The position numbers and the translations under genes are program-made. A DNA stretch of 64,000 nt from positions 682,001 to 746,000 of the forward strand of contig NW_025336259.1 in assembly GCF_004798865.1 (NCBI RefSeq), read 5' to 3'. This document shows positions 52,904 to 64,000 of this stretch, one piece after another. Positions within the stretch are counted from its first letter, which is position 1. Every line of letters starts with the position of its first letter. A model generated the notes under the pieces. The model did not search any database and was not told the DNA's origin. It was given only the letters and a program-made list of their open reading frames with translations. Source of the stretch: Varanus komodoensis. Its lineage: Eukaryota; Chordata; Lepidosauria; Squamata; Varanidae.

Positions 52904-55094
52904 ATAAGCTATTGGTGTGCAGGGAAAGGGCACGGAGCCAGGGGAGGAGGTGCGGCCACCTGGAGAACCTCAAAGGGCCAGGCCAGGTCCCCAGGAAGGT
53001 CAGATGTGATCTGTGGACCCTTCTGGGGCATCAGCCATCCCAAGCCATTGAGGGCTTTCAGCAAAACGACCAGCACGCCTGCAAAGCCAGGAGCAGGTTC
53101 TGCTTTGTATTACTCACGTTAAAGTCGACCTTTGACAGCACACCTGAGTCATTCAGTGTGAATCCAGCTCCTGCCCAGGCTGGTGGACCTCAATGAGGAC
53201 CAGGCCTGTAGCAGAAGCCCCAGCCTTAGCCTGGAGTTTCGATGCTGGGCTCAATATTTTGCTCTCTGCACTGGCTCGCCACGTGCCTGTGACGAGGGAC
53301 TGGAGAAGCCGCAAGCAGGCCGAGCGGCTCGTGGGAGCAAAACACCTCTGCGTTTGCAGAACACAGAGCTAAGAAAAAGCGCTTCACTCATATGATTTCA
53401 TCCTGTCCCAGAATATATTTGGAGATGAGGAGGGTGGGCGTAGAGCAAAGACAAACCTCACCCCTCACGTTTAGGAGGAAGAGTATTCCCAATTATGTCC
53501 CTGGGTTTGGGGTTCAAGGAGTTCTCTTGCCCATGTGGGACAGCTCAGTCCTACCTCCTGATCTGTGAAATGGGACCATGAAGGAGACACCCCCGCCGCG
53601 AGTGTCTGAGAATGAATGTGAGAAGGGCCACATCCAGGCGTGATTCTGCGGTTTTTCTGCCTTAACAGATTTCCCTCCTAAGAAAAAAGGCAGAGTAAGT
53701 GGTGGGAAGTGGAAGGGAAGACGGCAGCGGCTGGATATCCCAGTAAAATTCTGCGAATGAAGCCGAACCGTTGCAGCACAGATGTCTCGTCTGGAAGCAC
53801 CCTGGGCCGTTTTAGGGCTCCGTATTCTGCGACTGACAACGGTGCCCTGCAGCCCAGGCGAAGGAGGGGATCGCAGAAAGCGATCGGCACGAAGGGAGGG
53901 GAGCTGGCGCGTCTCCATTCGCTCCCGACCCCTCTGGTAACCCTCGGACTGCACGCGCCATCTTCCTCCCAAACGCTGCACGCTCGGCTCTCCTTCTTCC
54001 CTCTGCTCATGCAACGCATCCTCCTCAGACACGAGTCCCTGGAAGGGTTCATGTCGCCACCCGCAGCAGACAGCAGAATGCGCCCACGGGCCGAAAATCG
54101 ACGTGCACACTGAGAACGGCACGGGAATGAACAAGCCAGGAGCCGCGCGGTAGCCGAGCGGCTCGTCCAAAGCCTCCTAGGAAATCCGTGGCCGTGCCAG
54201 AAAATCTGGGGGAGGAATGCACAGGTGGGGGGCTTTGCCAGACTGCCTCCTGCCCAGTCGACAAGGTGCGCTGGGTGTTTTCTCCTTCCCCATCCCCCTG
54301 TGCTTTCGCTTTGTTTGCAAAACATGTGGCGCAGGAACCCAGTCTAACTGCAAAATCACGAGCACGCGCCGCGTTTGGTTATGGAATACGGGAGAAGCTT
54401 GAAATTGAGATGCCGCCAGACGGCTCTGCACATAAACCCTCCAGAAGCCAGGAGAGATCCAGGCACAGCTCGGCCAGGCCAGCTCGCAGGCCTCCGAAGT
54501 CCTGGAGGCCCCCGCCACCACTTCTGGCCAGATTTGGGGAGGTTGGGGAACGCTGAAAGTTGTGAGACTTTCTGTCTGCCTAAACCAGCAGCGTGTCACA
54601 CCCTTAGCCGTGCCGCAACGGTGATAACGCGGCTCTTTTCAGCCGGGCAGTGCGGGGCCCAAAAATGATCTGTGAGCTGTTGATACAGAATGAGGGATCA
54701 GAAAAACAGAACTTTAACAGGCCCACAACAAGGTGATGCTCTTCGGTGCACTGCTAAACCCCCCCCCTCCCTGCACGCAGCCAGCTAGCATCTCAGGGGC
54801 AGACTGAGCCCTCCCTGAGAAGCTTGCTTGCTTCCTGATTTTTTTTAAAGGCGAAAGCATACAGTCAGCTATTTACCGCCTTGCTCCAGGCTCCGTATGG
54901 GGATGGCTGGTGCAGCTGCTGGGACTGGCACAAAATGCCGCGGCTCTGCCGGCGGCCGGAGCTGCCCCTTCTCAGCACGCAGAGCCTCTGCAGAGAAAGC
55001 ACCGGCTGCCCATTCGCCGCAGCCAGGTTGCAGGGTTTGGGGCTAGTGGACAGAGCCCGAAATGCTGACAGCCAGGAAGGCGTGTTGGCTGGAG

Positions 55095-55275
55095 GACAGC
55101 AGCCGGCCTCAGGGGAGCCAGGTTCGCGTCCCCATGCAGCCACGAAACTCACGGCTCTCAGCCTCACCTACCTCCCAGGGTTGTTGTGGGGATAAACTGG
55201 AGCGGCAGATGACTGGGTCAGCTACTTGGGTTCCATGCAGGGAGAAAAAGCGGGGGGGGGGGGGAGTGGGATTAA
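55095..55275 (+). repeat. diverged SINE
   Basis: GAGCCAGGTTCGCGTCCCC (B-box-like), CACCTACCTCCCAGGGTTG and GTTGTGGGGATAAACTGG. Head lost. Confidence 0.55.
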
Positions 55276-55309
55276 ATGCAATATAATGAGAAATGCCTTG
55301 AAGCCAGGA

Positions 55310-55536
55310 TTCTTTTCTTTTATAACTTTTCTTTTCTAACTTCTTTTATATTGTTTATATTTCTTATTTATTTTATATTATTAATTTTAATTTTATATTG
55401 TTATTTTTGTATTGCATTGTATTTTATTGTGTTGTANNNNNNNNNNNNNNNNNNNNNNNNNNNNNNNNNNNNNNNNNNNNNNNNNNNNNNNNNNNNNNNN
55501 NNNNNNNNNNNNNNNNNNNNNNNNNNNNNNNNNNNN

Positions 55537-55573
<37 letters not shown>
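55310..55573 (+). repeat. L2-type 3' end interrupted by the assembly gap
   Basis: AT-rich L2 UTR to TTTTATTGTGTTGTA, then 100 N, then (AAT)n. The expected terminus is missing in the gap. Confidence 0.75.
55437..55536. other. assembly gap, 100 N
   Basis: Exactly 100 N, the usual placeholder length, so the true size is unknown. Confidence 1.
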
Positions 55574-55811
55574 TCCTGCGAGGGCCTTTCTCCCCTGTCT
55601 GCTCACCAGATGGGGTGCTCCCAGTGGTCCGACAGCTTAGCTTGACTGCGGTCCATGGGGCCTTCGATGAGGCGGCCCTTTTCTCTGCTTCTGGAGGTCA
55701 GGCAGTCCTCACCATTCTCCTCTTTTCAGAGTCTCCTGGAAACACGCTTTTCCAGGAAGCCTCCCTGAACTACTCATGGACAGTTCCACTGGTTCTGTTT
55801 TTATCATTTAT

Positions 55812-56036
55812 TTATTGCATTCATATCTTGCTTTTTTTCCTTCCAAGGAACTCAAAGCAGCTTGCATAATTCATCTCCTCTTATCCCCACAACGACAACC
55901 CTGTGAGTCAGGCCGGGCTGAGGGGCTGCGCCTGGCCAGTCGCCCCATGAGCTCCCTGGCTGAGCGGGGCCTCAAACCCGGATCTCCCGCGTCCCGGTCC
56001 CACCCTCTTGCCCCCTACTCCACACAACGGCTCTCA
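55812..56036 (-). repeat. Sauria/ACA-type SINE
   Basis: TTGCATTCATATCTTGC, ATCCCCACAACGACAACCC, CCCTGGCTGAGCGGGGC and CACACAACGGCTCTC form the reverse of the SINE. Confidence 0.8.
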
Positions 56037-56424
56037 TTGGGTGCTTTTTTGTTTTTTTTAACCCATTTTATTTTCTATCATACACCATTCTGAAATTTCC
56101 ACACTAGAAAATGGAGTAGCGTATTACTTCTGTAGATAAGTGCAATATTACTAACAATAATATGCATGCAGGCAGTCCCTGGGTTGCAAATGAGTTCTGT
56201 TCCTGAGAAATTGGAAATTGTCTTTAAGCTAAATTATTATGTGAATTGGATCACGTATACTTGGTCCTCCACATTTCCAGGGGTTAGGAGTGCAGGACTC
56301 CCGTGAAAGTGGAAAAGCCACTGGTATCTCTAGCTCCTGCCCAAACTCTGCAGTGCCTCCTCTCTGCAGCAAGGAAATACTGGGGATATTTCCCTCTCTA
56401 GATGGCAAGTCAGAAAGGCATGCT

Positions 56425-56635
56425 TTGGAGGGCCCCCCCACCCTTTCGCTTCCTCCCTCTCTATGGTGATTCTTTGGAGGCCTTCCCTCCCTCCCCTTCC
56501 GCTTCCTCCCTCTCTATGGTGATTCTTTGGAGGCCTTCCCTCCCTCCCCTTCCGCTTCCTCCCTCTCTATGGTGATTCTTTGGAGGCCTCTCTCCCCTTT
56601 CACTTCCTCTCTCTCTATGGCAATGACAATTTTCC
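56425..56635 (+). repeat. 53-bp tandem repeat, about four copies
   Basis: Unit starts GATTCTTTGGAGGCCTTCCC and ends CTCCCTCTCTATGGT. Central copies are nearly identical, the outer ones diverged. Pyrimidine-rich. Confidence 0.9.
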
Positions 56636-56877
56636 ACAGTAATGTTTTTATATTAACAGGCTTTGTGGCAGTTCATTCCCAAGTACGAGTTGTTCATAAT
56701 GCAGATGTTCGTAACCCGGGGACTGCCTGCACTGGCTCCTCATATGTCGGTTTATTTCACTAGGAAAGCTACTAAATCATAATCTCACTAATTAGCAAGA
56801 GAACACAACCTCCAACAAGGTCACCATGAATGTAAGCCAATGTGGAGTTGAGGTGGGGGCAGGGAGGGCTGGTTACT

Positions 56878-56915
56878 CGCACGCGCGCGCGCGCACGCGC
56901 GCACACACACACACA
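56878..56915 (+). repeat. alternating (CG)n/(CA)n dinucleotide run
   Basis: Purine-pyrimidine alternation from CGCACGCGCGC to ACACACACA, a candidate for Z-DNA. Confidence 0.95.
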
Positions 56916-58172
56916 ATGTGTGCGGCAGTTCTGATCCAGATCACAGGATTGCCAAAACGGGCCCTGCTCCCTTGTTAATCAGTTAATCAAATGAGTGGAA
57001 TCCCCTCACTTTCCAATGAAATGCACCAACAGGTCGGGAATCAACCCACAGCAAAGTGACAGAATCCAGCGGCGTTTCCAGACCGCTAAGCGGAGCAAAA
57101 GGAAAAGGCAGATGCAGTGCTAAACGTCATGCATTTAACCTCCTCGTGTGGGCCGGCTTTGAGAAAGCAGCTGCTCCCCTCTGCACACACCTCTAATAGG
57201 TAAAATGCGTTTCTCCAAGTCGGTGTTGTCTTATTCGTTTGCAAATGCACAGAATGCGCCGATCAGCACCCAAGGAAGGACGCCGGAACAATCGCTTGCT
57301 CGCTGGCGATCGGATGACAGCCCTTCGAGTTGCTTTTCTTTGTAGAGACAGGAAGAGAAACCTCGATGCAAGAGAGGCGTTTTGCAGCCTGCGCTGTTCG
57401 CAAGATGTATTCGGGCTGTGCAGCTTGGCATTTCGTGGTGCAGAAGGCCTATCGTGGCAGAGGGACCTTGTGCATCAGCGACACGTACAAGGGCCCTGGG
57501 TAAGGCACAGCTTTGTGTAGCCCAGATGGGGGGGGGGGCAGGCTCAGAGGGGCTGTGCTGCAGGGCTTAGCCCGCTGCGCTGGATGAGAGCAAGCCCTTC
57601 CCTGCCTGTTGGGGCCGCGAGAGTCCTTCTCCTTCCAAAGGCTCGATCCTGGGCTGCTTCCTGCCTGTGTGCGCAGCCAGATCCATGCTTCTCGCGCCCC
57701 CACGGCAACCTGCTACGGAGTCTATAATGTTCTAAAAGCTCTCATGGAGAAGCACAGAACTAGGAACCTAAGAGCAGCCCTGCTGGATCAGACGCCAGGT
57801 CCATCCAGTCCAGCACTCCGTCCGCATGGCGGCAAAGCAGCTGCCCCAGGATCCCTCCAGCAGGACGGGTGCAAGGCCTGCCCCTGCCCAAGCTCTTCCG
57901 CAACTCGGTATGCATGCATGCCACCTCTGCAAAAGACGGTAGCCCACGGCCAGCAAGACTAGTAGCCACGGATCACCCCTCCTCCATGAATCTGTCCAGT
58001 CCTTCCTAAAGCCATCCAGATTGGCAGCCATCACCTCTTGCTGTGGCGGCCAATTCCAGTTTCACCGTTCACTGTGTGACGAAGTGATTCCTTTTATTTC
58101 TCCTAAACCTCCCACCACCCAGCTTCTTGGGATGACCAAGAAGAAAAAGAATATGCCCCCTTCCCCTTCCCC

Positions 58173-58250
58173 TTCGAAATATAGAAAGAAAGAAACAGAG
58201 CGACTCAGAAGTGGTCTCCCGGGCCATCTAGTCTGACCCCCAGTTATGGG
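58173..58250 (-). repeat. CR1 tail inserted in a CR1, flanked by direct repeats
   Basis: GCGACTCAGAAGTGGTC, CATCTAGTCTGACCCCC is the other CR1 subtype. Flanks at 58142-58166 and 58251-58275 match in 24 of 25 bases. Confidence 0.7.
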
Positions 58251-58289
58251 AGAAAAAGAAAATGCCCCCTTCCCCTTTCTCTCAGCCAA

Positions 58290-58292
58290 ACA

Positions 58293-58360
<68 letters not shown>

Positions 58361-58480
58361 ACATTTCTATGCCGCCCCTTGCCAAAGCCTCGGGGCGGCT
58401 TACAACACAATAAGATACATTGAAATACAATAGAACATAATAAATTACCACTAAATACAAAAATACAAAAAATACACATT
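58290..58480 (-). repeat. L2-type 3' tail with (TTA)n array
   Basis: About twenty TTA units, then ACATTTCTATGCCGCCCC and AAAGCCTCGGGGCGGC, the reversed L2-type terminus. Confidence 0.8.
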
Positions 58481-59529
58481 ATTTTAAACCCCTCCGTCAT
58501 CACGTCTCTCCTTCCTCGCCTTTTGTCTAAACTGAACAGGGCTAACCATTGCAACCGCTCCTCCCAGGGGAGCTGCTCCAGCCCCGGATCATTTCCACTG
58601 CCCTTCTCCACACTTTTTCCAGCTCAACAGTGCGTTCCCACCATGCTGAAGTCCATAATAACAAAATCAGAAGAATCTCGATGAATCATCCAGCCCAGCG
58701 GGCATAAGATGCCTTACACACCTTGAGAACTCTTTCTGCTTCGTTTGCTGCATGCTGGGAAGGCTTCTGGAGTGCCGTGGGGTGGCTTTTTGCCCCCACA
58801 CAATAGAAGAGCGTGCCCAGAATGCGCAAGGCCAGGGGAAGATCGGGAAGGGGAAAGCTCCGTGTGGGGCACTGTAAGAAAGGAAGGCTGCTTGGGCTCG
58901 TAAAAAAGGGCCGTCACTCAAATTGCCTCCACCATCATGTTTCCTAAACTGCACAGCGTTTCAGGTGCTGAGCGCCTCACACACCGTCGCCTCTGCCGCA
59001 GGCTGGGGATCCGAGGGCCCCCAGGGCGCTGCACCCTCTTCCCTAGGAGGAGGAGCACTGTGGACGTCTGTGGGGACTCCTTCCGTCCTAAGAGCGGTGC
59101 ACCCAGCTTCCCTGGTGATGTTGGCCAGGTGGTGATGATAGGAGGAAAGGAGTCACAGTGGCTTGCCTGCGCGTGCCCACACGAGCTGGATCCATGCGGC
59201 ACAAGCCTGGCGACGTGGCCTTGGAAACACCCAAGGCTCGTGGTCGGGTTCGGAAGCGGTTTTCAAGCCATCCCCGCCGTGCACCTGGCCAGAGAGGGTC
59301 AGCCCAGGAAGCCACGTCTCACGAGGGTCGTTCGGCAAATTATGTGGCCCGTGGCTAGCATATGAGGGGAGAGGGAAGAAGTGGCTGTGGCGTCTTACTC
59401 CCCTCCGGCCATGATGGCAGGAACCTGGCCCGTGTGTGGGTCCTGACCACAACCTATTCTCTCTGGCTTATTTTGCGGGGATGACCCTTAGGGGTGCTAA
59501 AATATTGACCTCAGCAAAATTCACGATAG

Positions 59530-59757
59530 CTCTAAGCAATTGAACCAAGGTTCAATTTGGATGCCAGGAAGTACTTCCTGGCAGTTCGGACCCCAAGGGT
59601 GTGGAATGGGCTTCCATGGGAGGTCATTGAGGCCCCATCAGTGTGGGTGTTCAAGGATAGGCTGGACGTGCACATGGCGGGCATGTCGTGAGTGGAACCG
59701 ACTAGAGCTGGGGGTCAGACTAGATGGCCCAGGAGACCCCTTCTGACTCACTCACTC
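59530..59757 (+). repeat. CR1 3' end
   Basis: TTTGGATGCCAGGAAGTAC, GGTCAGACTAGATGGCC, CCTTCTGACTCACTC. Confidence 0.85.
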
Positions 59758-59774
59758 GCTCGCTCGCTCGCTCG

Positions 59775-59826
<52 letters not shown>

Positions 59827-59827
59827 T
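59758..59827 (+). repeat. microsatellite (CTCG)n then (CTAT)n
   Basis: About five CTCG units followed by about fourteen CTAT units, directly at the end of the CR1 copy. Confidence 0.97.
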
Positions 59828-60654
59828 TCTAAGTTCCTCTTGTTTCAGGCGGCCCCACTGTGGCTCCAGTCTGGTCAACATGCAGCACCTGAGTTCATGA
59901 TTCGAAGGTATGGCCCAAGGTTTGTACACCAAAAGCCTCTGGTCCAGTCTTTGGTACCCAAACATGCTCAGGTAGCCGGCCTCAGCAAAGCTCCTGCCTC
60001 CGGACAGCTGCTGTGCACAGAAAAACTCGGACAATGGACTGGCTGACTCCAGGGCAGCTTTGTAGGATGCAGGATTCCCAGATTAGTTCCCCAGTGACTG
60101 TTTTGCCAGCTCTCCAGGCAGACCAGAAATGAATGCTGTAACAGTTTATCTTAGCAATTAAATGAGGAACGACTGGCTCTTAATTGAGCTGGTGAGTAAT
60201 ACGGAATCAATTCAGTGGAGGATTAAAATGCTTCAAGAGGAGAGGGTGAAGGGCCCCATCCTTCCCCGTTAGGCACTTAGAAAGGGCTCAGTAAACCCAC
60301 TAAGGTCTGGGAGGACTGAGGGTGCAGGTTAGTTTTGGGGGGCGAGGTCAGGGACGGCCATGGCCAGAGTCGACGTTGCCCCCTTTTCTCCTGCCCGTGC
60401 GCCTTCCAGGGAAGCCTGGCAAGGCCCGATTCAGAAATGCTTTTCCTGGGAGTGCCCTGGCTGCTTACTTTCTCTGCACGCTTGGATGAAAAATGCACCG
60501 GAACAGGAAAACATGAACAAGGGGCTCAGGCCAGGTGAACTGGCCAAGGCGCACAGCCTTTCAAGCAGTAAGGGACAAGCAAGGATCGAAGGAGGAACTT
60601 CAAATCTCAGAAGGCAAAAGAGAAGAGAGAGAAGATGAGGGGACACGGGGAGAA

Positions 60655-60930
60655 TCAGTGCCGAGTTCAGGATGGCCCTGCAGGATCAGGTCAAGGATCC
60701 AGTATTCCGTCCACGCTGTGGCCAACCAGCTGCTCACTGGTAGGACATGCAAGCTGCTCTAGCGCCCTCCCACCCATGTGCCCCAGCAACCGGTGCAGGC
60801 GAGCACACGGCCTCTGATACTGGGGGACGTGAACCATGGGTAGCTGTGGCTTCCCCCATGAATTTTCCAAACCCTCCCCGAAAGTGGTCCAACTCGGTGG
60901 CCATCGCAACACCTTGTGACAAAAGCGCAT
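60655..60930 (-). repeat. CR1-type 3' end, second subtype
   Basis: CTGCAGGATCAGGTCAAGG, CAGTATTCCGTCCACGC, CATGAATTTTCCAAACCC and TCGGTGGCCATCGCAACAC, the reverse of the pattern at 10.0 kb. Confidence 0.65.
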
Positions 60931-61884
60931 CTTTCCCTGGAATGCGGCTCTGGAGTGCCCCGGCATGGCGTGTGTTCCGCCACAGGGGCCCCAGTCCTTT
61001 TTGGACCCGGGCCTTCTGGGGATTTGAGAGGCTGCTCCGGGCATCTCCCCAAACGGTACCATGGAGGCTGCGGGAGAAACAGTTTGGGGGCGGGGGGAGA
61101 ATGCCTCAGCTGGAAGCTGTAAAGCGGGGAGCCAAGAAGGTGACGGGGTAGAGGAAGAGGAAGGCACACCTTAAAGAGGGGGAGACAGTGAGCTAAAGTT
61201 GGGAAAGGGGTCAGAAACTGCAAAGAGGAGAAAGAAGGCTGACCTGATGTTGCCCTGATGTTTTTTTTGGGGGGGGGAGCTCTGTGAGCACCCTTGGAAG
61301 TCCCCAGCCGCACTAGGGATTCGCTGTCTAGTGCATCACCCTGCCTTGGCTGGGAAAGGACCTGGCTTCCTTTCCCAGGTCAAGACCCGGGAAAAAAGAG
61401 GAGCTGAGCATTGAGGCACAGTTCAGCGGGGAGCACATGAGCAGAATGCCGTCCCTCCTGTTTTCCTGCTCCACCCCACAGTCCCCCCCACACACCCAGC
61501 TATTTTGCCCTCCCATCCCTGGCATAGCCAGCCACGCACGCAGGGCCTGGCCTATCAGCAAGCTGTTCCTCGGCTGGGATCTCCGCTGGGTTGGCTCCAG
61601 CACCAGAACAGGGTGTTTTATGGCATGCAGAGCCCGGGGATGAGGCCGCAGATGCGCAGGGGGGATTAGGACGGCAGGCGAACGCCCTCTCCTTCCCTCG
61701 GCGGCAGCTTTTAGGTGGGCAGTCTTGGCAGAACCCAAATGCCTTCCAGAAAGGAGTGGAGAGGAAAGAGACGGGATTGTGCAGCTCAGCACCATAGCAG
61801 ATGCGTCTTCGCAGCTATCGAGAGATCCTGGTTTTTGAACAGTTCTCCACAAATTCAGAGAAAAAGGAACATGGGATTTTTGAA

Positions 61885-62055
61885 ACAAAGAAACAGTGAG
61901 TCAGAAGGGGTCTCCCGGGCCATCTAGTCTGACCCCCAGCTCTAGTCGGCTCCACTCACGACATGCCCACCATGTGCACGTCCAGCCTGTCCTTGAACAC
62001 CCGCACCGATGGGGCCTCCACCACCTCCCGGGGAAGCCCACTGCATACCCTAGGA
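61885..62055 (-). repeat. CR1 3' end
   Basis: GAGTCAGAAGGGGTCTCC, CATCTAGTCTGACCCCC and TTGAACACCCGCACCGATG are the reversed CR1 terminus. Confidence 0.85.
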
Positions 62056-62334
62056 GCCCTAAATTTTTTATTTTTTTTAAATAAAATTTATTTTTAAAAA
62101 ATAAATACAACGTAGGAGAAACTATTGACAGAATCATCCCCCACGGCTGGAAGGGCTTTGCTTTTCAGAGTCTGGTTTCCAGTCCCTGCCTGTTCCACCA
62201 TGTTTGTTTCTTTGATTTATAGTGCCCCAGTAGCTGAGCTCTCTGGGCAGTTAACAAAATTTAAAATTAAATAAAAGTTTAAACAAATAAGACACACACA
62301 CAAATGTAAAAGAACAAAACCACAATTGCACAAC

Positions 62335-62450
62335 TGAAATTATTTATATGCTACCTTTACATAACACCCCTGTGCCATTTCATCATCAGAACAACCCTGT
62401 GAGGTAGGCTAAAAGTCAGAGACTGACCCAAAGCCGGGATCTGGACTTCC
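62335..62450 (-). repeat. SINE 3' fragment
   Basis: TATATGCTACCTTTACA, CAGAACAACCCTGTGAGGTAGG. Confidence 0.45.
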
Positions 62451-62639
62451 CCAGCCATGCTCTGATAGGCTCCTCATCTAGAAGAACAGCAGGGTGGGCA
62501 GCGCATGCAACCTGGCTCAGCAGCATCGACTGGATTTGGCCGAGGGCAGGAAGTATAAATGGCAAACTCAGATGGAGACGAGATGAAAAAGACATGCCTA
62601 TAGCAATGGTGTTAAAGCTCGTTGATGTTTCAGGCAGGG

Positions 62640-62750
62640 GTGGGAGGGAGCCTGTGCCCCTCCCCAGATGTTTGGGCCTACAGTTCCCATCAGCCCCAGC
62701 CAGCACGGCCAAGGGAAAGGGATGACAAGAGCCGTAATTCAGCGGAATCC
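62640..62750. repeat. hAT-MITE-like fragment
   Basis: CCAGATGTTTGGGCCTAC, AGTTCCCATCAGCCCCAGCC and GGATGACAAGAGCCGTAAT resemble the common amniote hAT-derived repeat. Confidence 0.5.
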
Positions 62751-63164
62751 AGAGGGCTGCGGGTTGCCCGCTCCAGCTTTCAGGAGTCTCAAAGACCTCT
62801 GTTCTGTCCCCTGGAGATAGAGAGGGAAAGGGCACAGGTTTTACCAGGCCTTTCGCTGGCACGGAGAGCCCCCCAGTCTTTAAAAACAAAACCCATGTGG
62901 CTATTACGACACGTGGCCTCTGGCAGAACTCAGGCCGCCCATGAAAAGCTGTGTACTGTTGCTCGGCACATCCAAAGGGTGCTCCGGAGGAGCTTCTGAT
63001 GTGCAGTCGAAAGAGGCAGAAGGCGGAAAGAGACAAAAGCTTGTCACATCAAGCTGCGTGGGTGGGAAACACGGGAAGGCGGGTGCCAGGCCCATCGCTG
63101 CTCTCCTCTGGGTTCAAAGCGCTGGATCTCTGGTTCGTCTTCGTGCAGGATGTAAGGTCAGCCC

Positions 63165-63485
63165 TGAGACGGGAGGAGACCAAAGACCCGTGGTCCTACC
63201 GTGGCCATCCAACTGCCCCCAGGAGACCAGTGTGGGACAAGGGAGCGGGAATGCCCTTCCACACGCATCCCGAACAGCTGGTAGGGCCAGACAGACTGCC
63301 TCTGAGCCAGGAGGCAACATCTGGCCAGATGAGTACCCATGGACGGCCTTGCCCTCCGTGACTGGCCTGAACCTCCTCGGAAGCCACCCAAATTGGTGGC
63401 CTTCAACACAACTTGCCCGAGTGGATTCTGCAGCTTAACTGCACTCGGTGAAGAAGGCCTTCCTGCATTTCTCACTGATGCCCAC
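63165..63485 (-). repeat. CR1-type 3' end, second subtype
   Basis: CCCATGGACGGCCTTGCC, CTGGCCTGAACCTCCTC and AAATTGGTGGCCTTCAAC, CATTTCTCACTGATGCC follow the reversed pattern. Diverged. Confidence 0.5.
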
Positions 63486-63489
63486 GTTC

Positions 63490-63740
63490 CAGCGCAAGGC
63501 AAAAACTTTTCTACACAGTCAGCATTTTAACGCTGAAGCAACATTTTATTAACATCTACAGCCAGGTCTTCATTGTACTTTTCTTCTAGTTCTTGCATAC
63601 GTTTTTATTGGGATTTTGTATTTATCAATTTGTTTAATTACGTTGTAAATTGTTTAGCTTAGTTTCACTTATCATTTTATTGGAATGTTTTATTGATGGT
63701 TATTCTGTTTTAATAGATTATATTAAGCTTGGGATTTTAC
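63490..63740 (+). repeat. possible LINE 3' UTR (L2-like)
   Basis: GGCAAAAACTTTTCTACACAG then a T/A-rich stretch with TTGTAAATTGTTTAGC. Family uncertain. Confidence 0.35.
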
Positions 63741-64000
63741 CGAGTGTAAATCTTTCAGAGAGCCAACATGGCTGAGTGAACAGAATCCAAAAATTTTAAT
63801 AAACCAACAAACTAAAAACAATTTTAAAATAAATAGTTTTTTAGATAGCTCTGTTGTGCCTACGCTCAGCATTCTAGCCCAGGGGTCCTCACACTTTTTG
63901 AATAGGGGGCTCAGTTGAAAGGCTGCCGTGACTGTCATGGGCCAGTGAGGTGGGGGTGTCTGGGGCGCGGGCCGGTGAGGTGCCGTCGGGTGTGCGCAAG

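Larger units (their letters stand above)
57745..58640 (-). repeat. CR1-type LINE 3' part carrying two later insertions
   Basis: Read on the minus strand it runs from AGCTGGAAAAAGTGTGGAG through ATGATCCGGGGCTGGAGC and AATCTGGATGGCTTTAGG to GTCTGATCCAGCAGGGC at its 3' end. Two pieces inside do not belong: an L2 tail (58290-58480) and another CR1 tail (58173-58246). Confidence 0.7.
51437..64000 (-). other. ARHGEF17: probable ARHGEF17 intron 1, incomplete
   Basis: No exon was recognised upstream of exon 2. The expected long N-terminal exon (proline- and serine-rich, about 1000 codons) is not here. The 53.5-54.7 kb part is GC-rich with CpG but has no coding match. It also holds the assembly gap and many repeats. 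Confidence 0.7.

Noticed and set aside
53500-54700. CpG-containing GC-rich stretch as an alternative promoter or first exon
   Set aside because: No matching start exon with a donor in phase with exon 2 was found, and CpG density is modest.
1-64000. Endogenous retroviruses, LTR elements, Polintons or toxin genes
   Set aside because: No LTR pairs, gag/pol/env or capsid motifs were seen; the reverse-transcriptase remnants all belong to non-LTR LINEs.

Overview
This is intergenic and genic DNA from a vertebrate, most likely a squamate reptile (lizard or snake); the species cannot be named. The squamate reading rests on tRNA-derived SINEs of the Sauria/ACA type (tRNA-like A and B boxes followed by a conserved tail), mixed with many 5'-truncated CR1, L2-type, L1 and RTE/BovB-like LINE copies. 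No bacterial or organellar features, tRNA genes, rRNA genes or CRISPR arrays were seen. A 100-base run of N at 55437-55536 marks an assembly gap.

The dominant feature is one large gene on the minus strand, ARHGEF17 (p164-RhoGEF/TEM4), a RhoA-directed guanine-nucleotide exchange factor. Twenty exons between 51436 and 8417 can be placed to the base. All 19 introns have GT-AG ends and all phases join. Together they give 2910 coding bases, that is 969 codons plus a TGA stop, without a break. Exon order on the minus strand is: DH (Dbl homology) domain (six exons, 51436 to 27859), PH domain (four exons, 24109 to 20728), a short linker exon (19819-19746), then a C-terminal beta-propeller-like region split by an acidic serine-rich insert (19510 to 8417). 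The protein ends in a conserved C-terminal tail. The large first exon, which encodes the N-terminal half in other vertebrates, is not in the window. The 12.5 kb from 51437 to 64000 is therefore read as part of intron 1.

Left of the stop codon, 8416 to about 7100 is probably the 3' UTR. Further left (1-7100) no gene could be identified. Two places there look gene-like: an open frame at the left edge (3-172) and a short minus-strand frame followed by a T-rich, 3'UTR-like stretch (2815-3457). RELT, which I recall as the next gene downstream of ARHGEF17 in mammals, was not recognised.

Introns and flanks are full of repeats: CR1 tails of two subtypes, L2 3' ends whose tails have grown into different microsatellites, SINEs, a roughly 580-bp 23/26-bp minisatellite in the DH-coding part of the gene, and several nested insertions. 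I see no convincing new biological system. The most unusual structures are the minisatellite, an L1 fragment split by an L2 and bounded by a 14-bp direct repeat, a CR1 copy carrying two later insertions, and a perfect 16-bp-arm hairpin.
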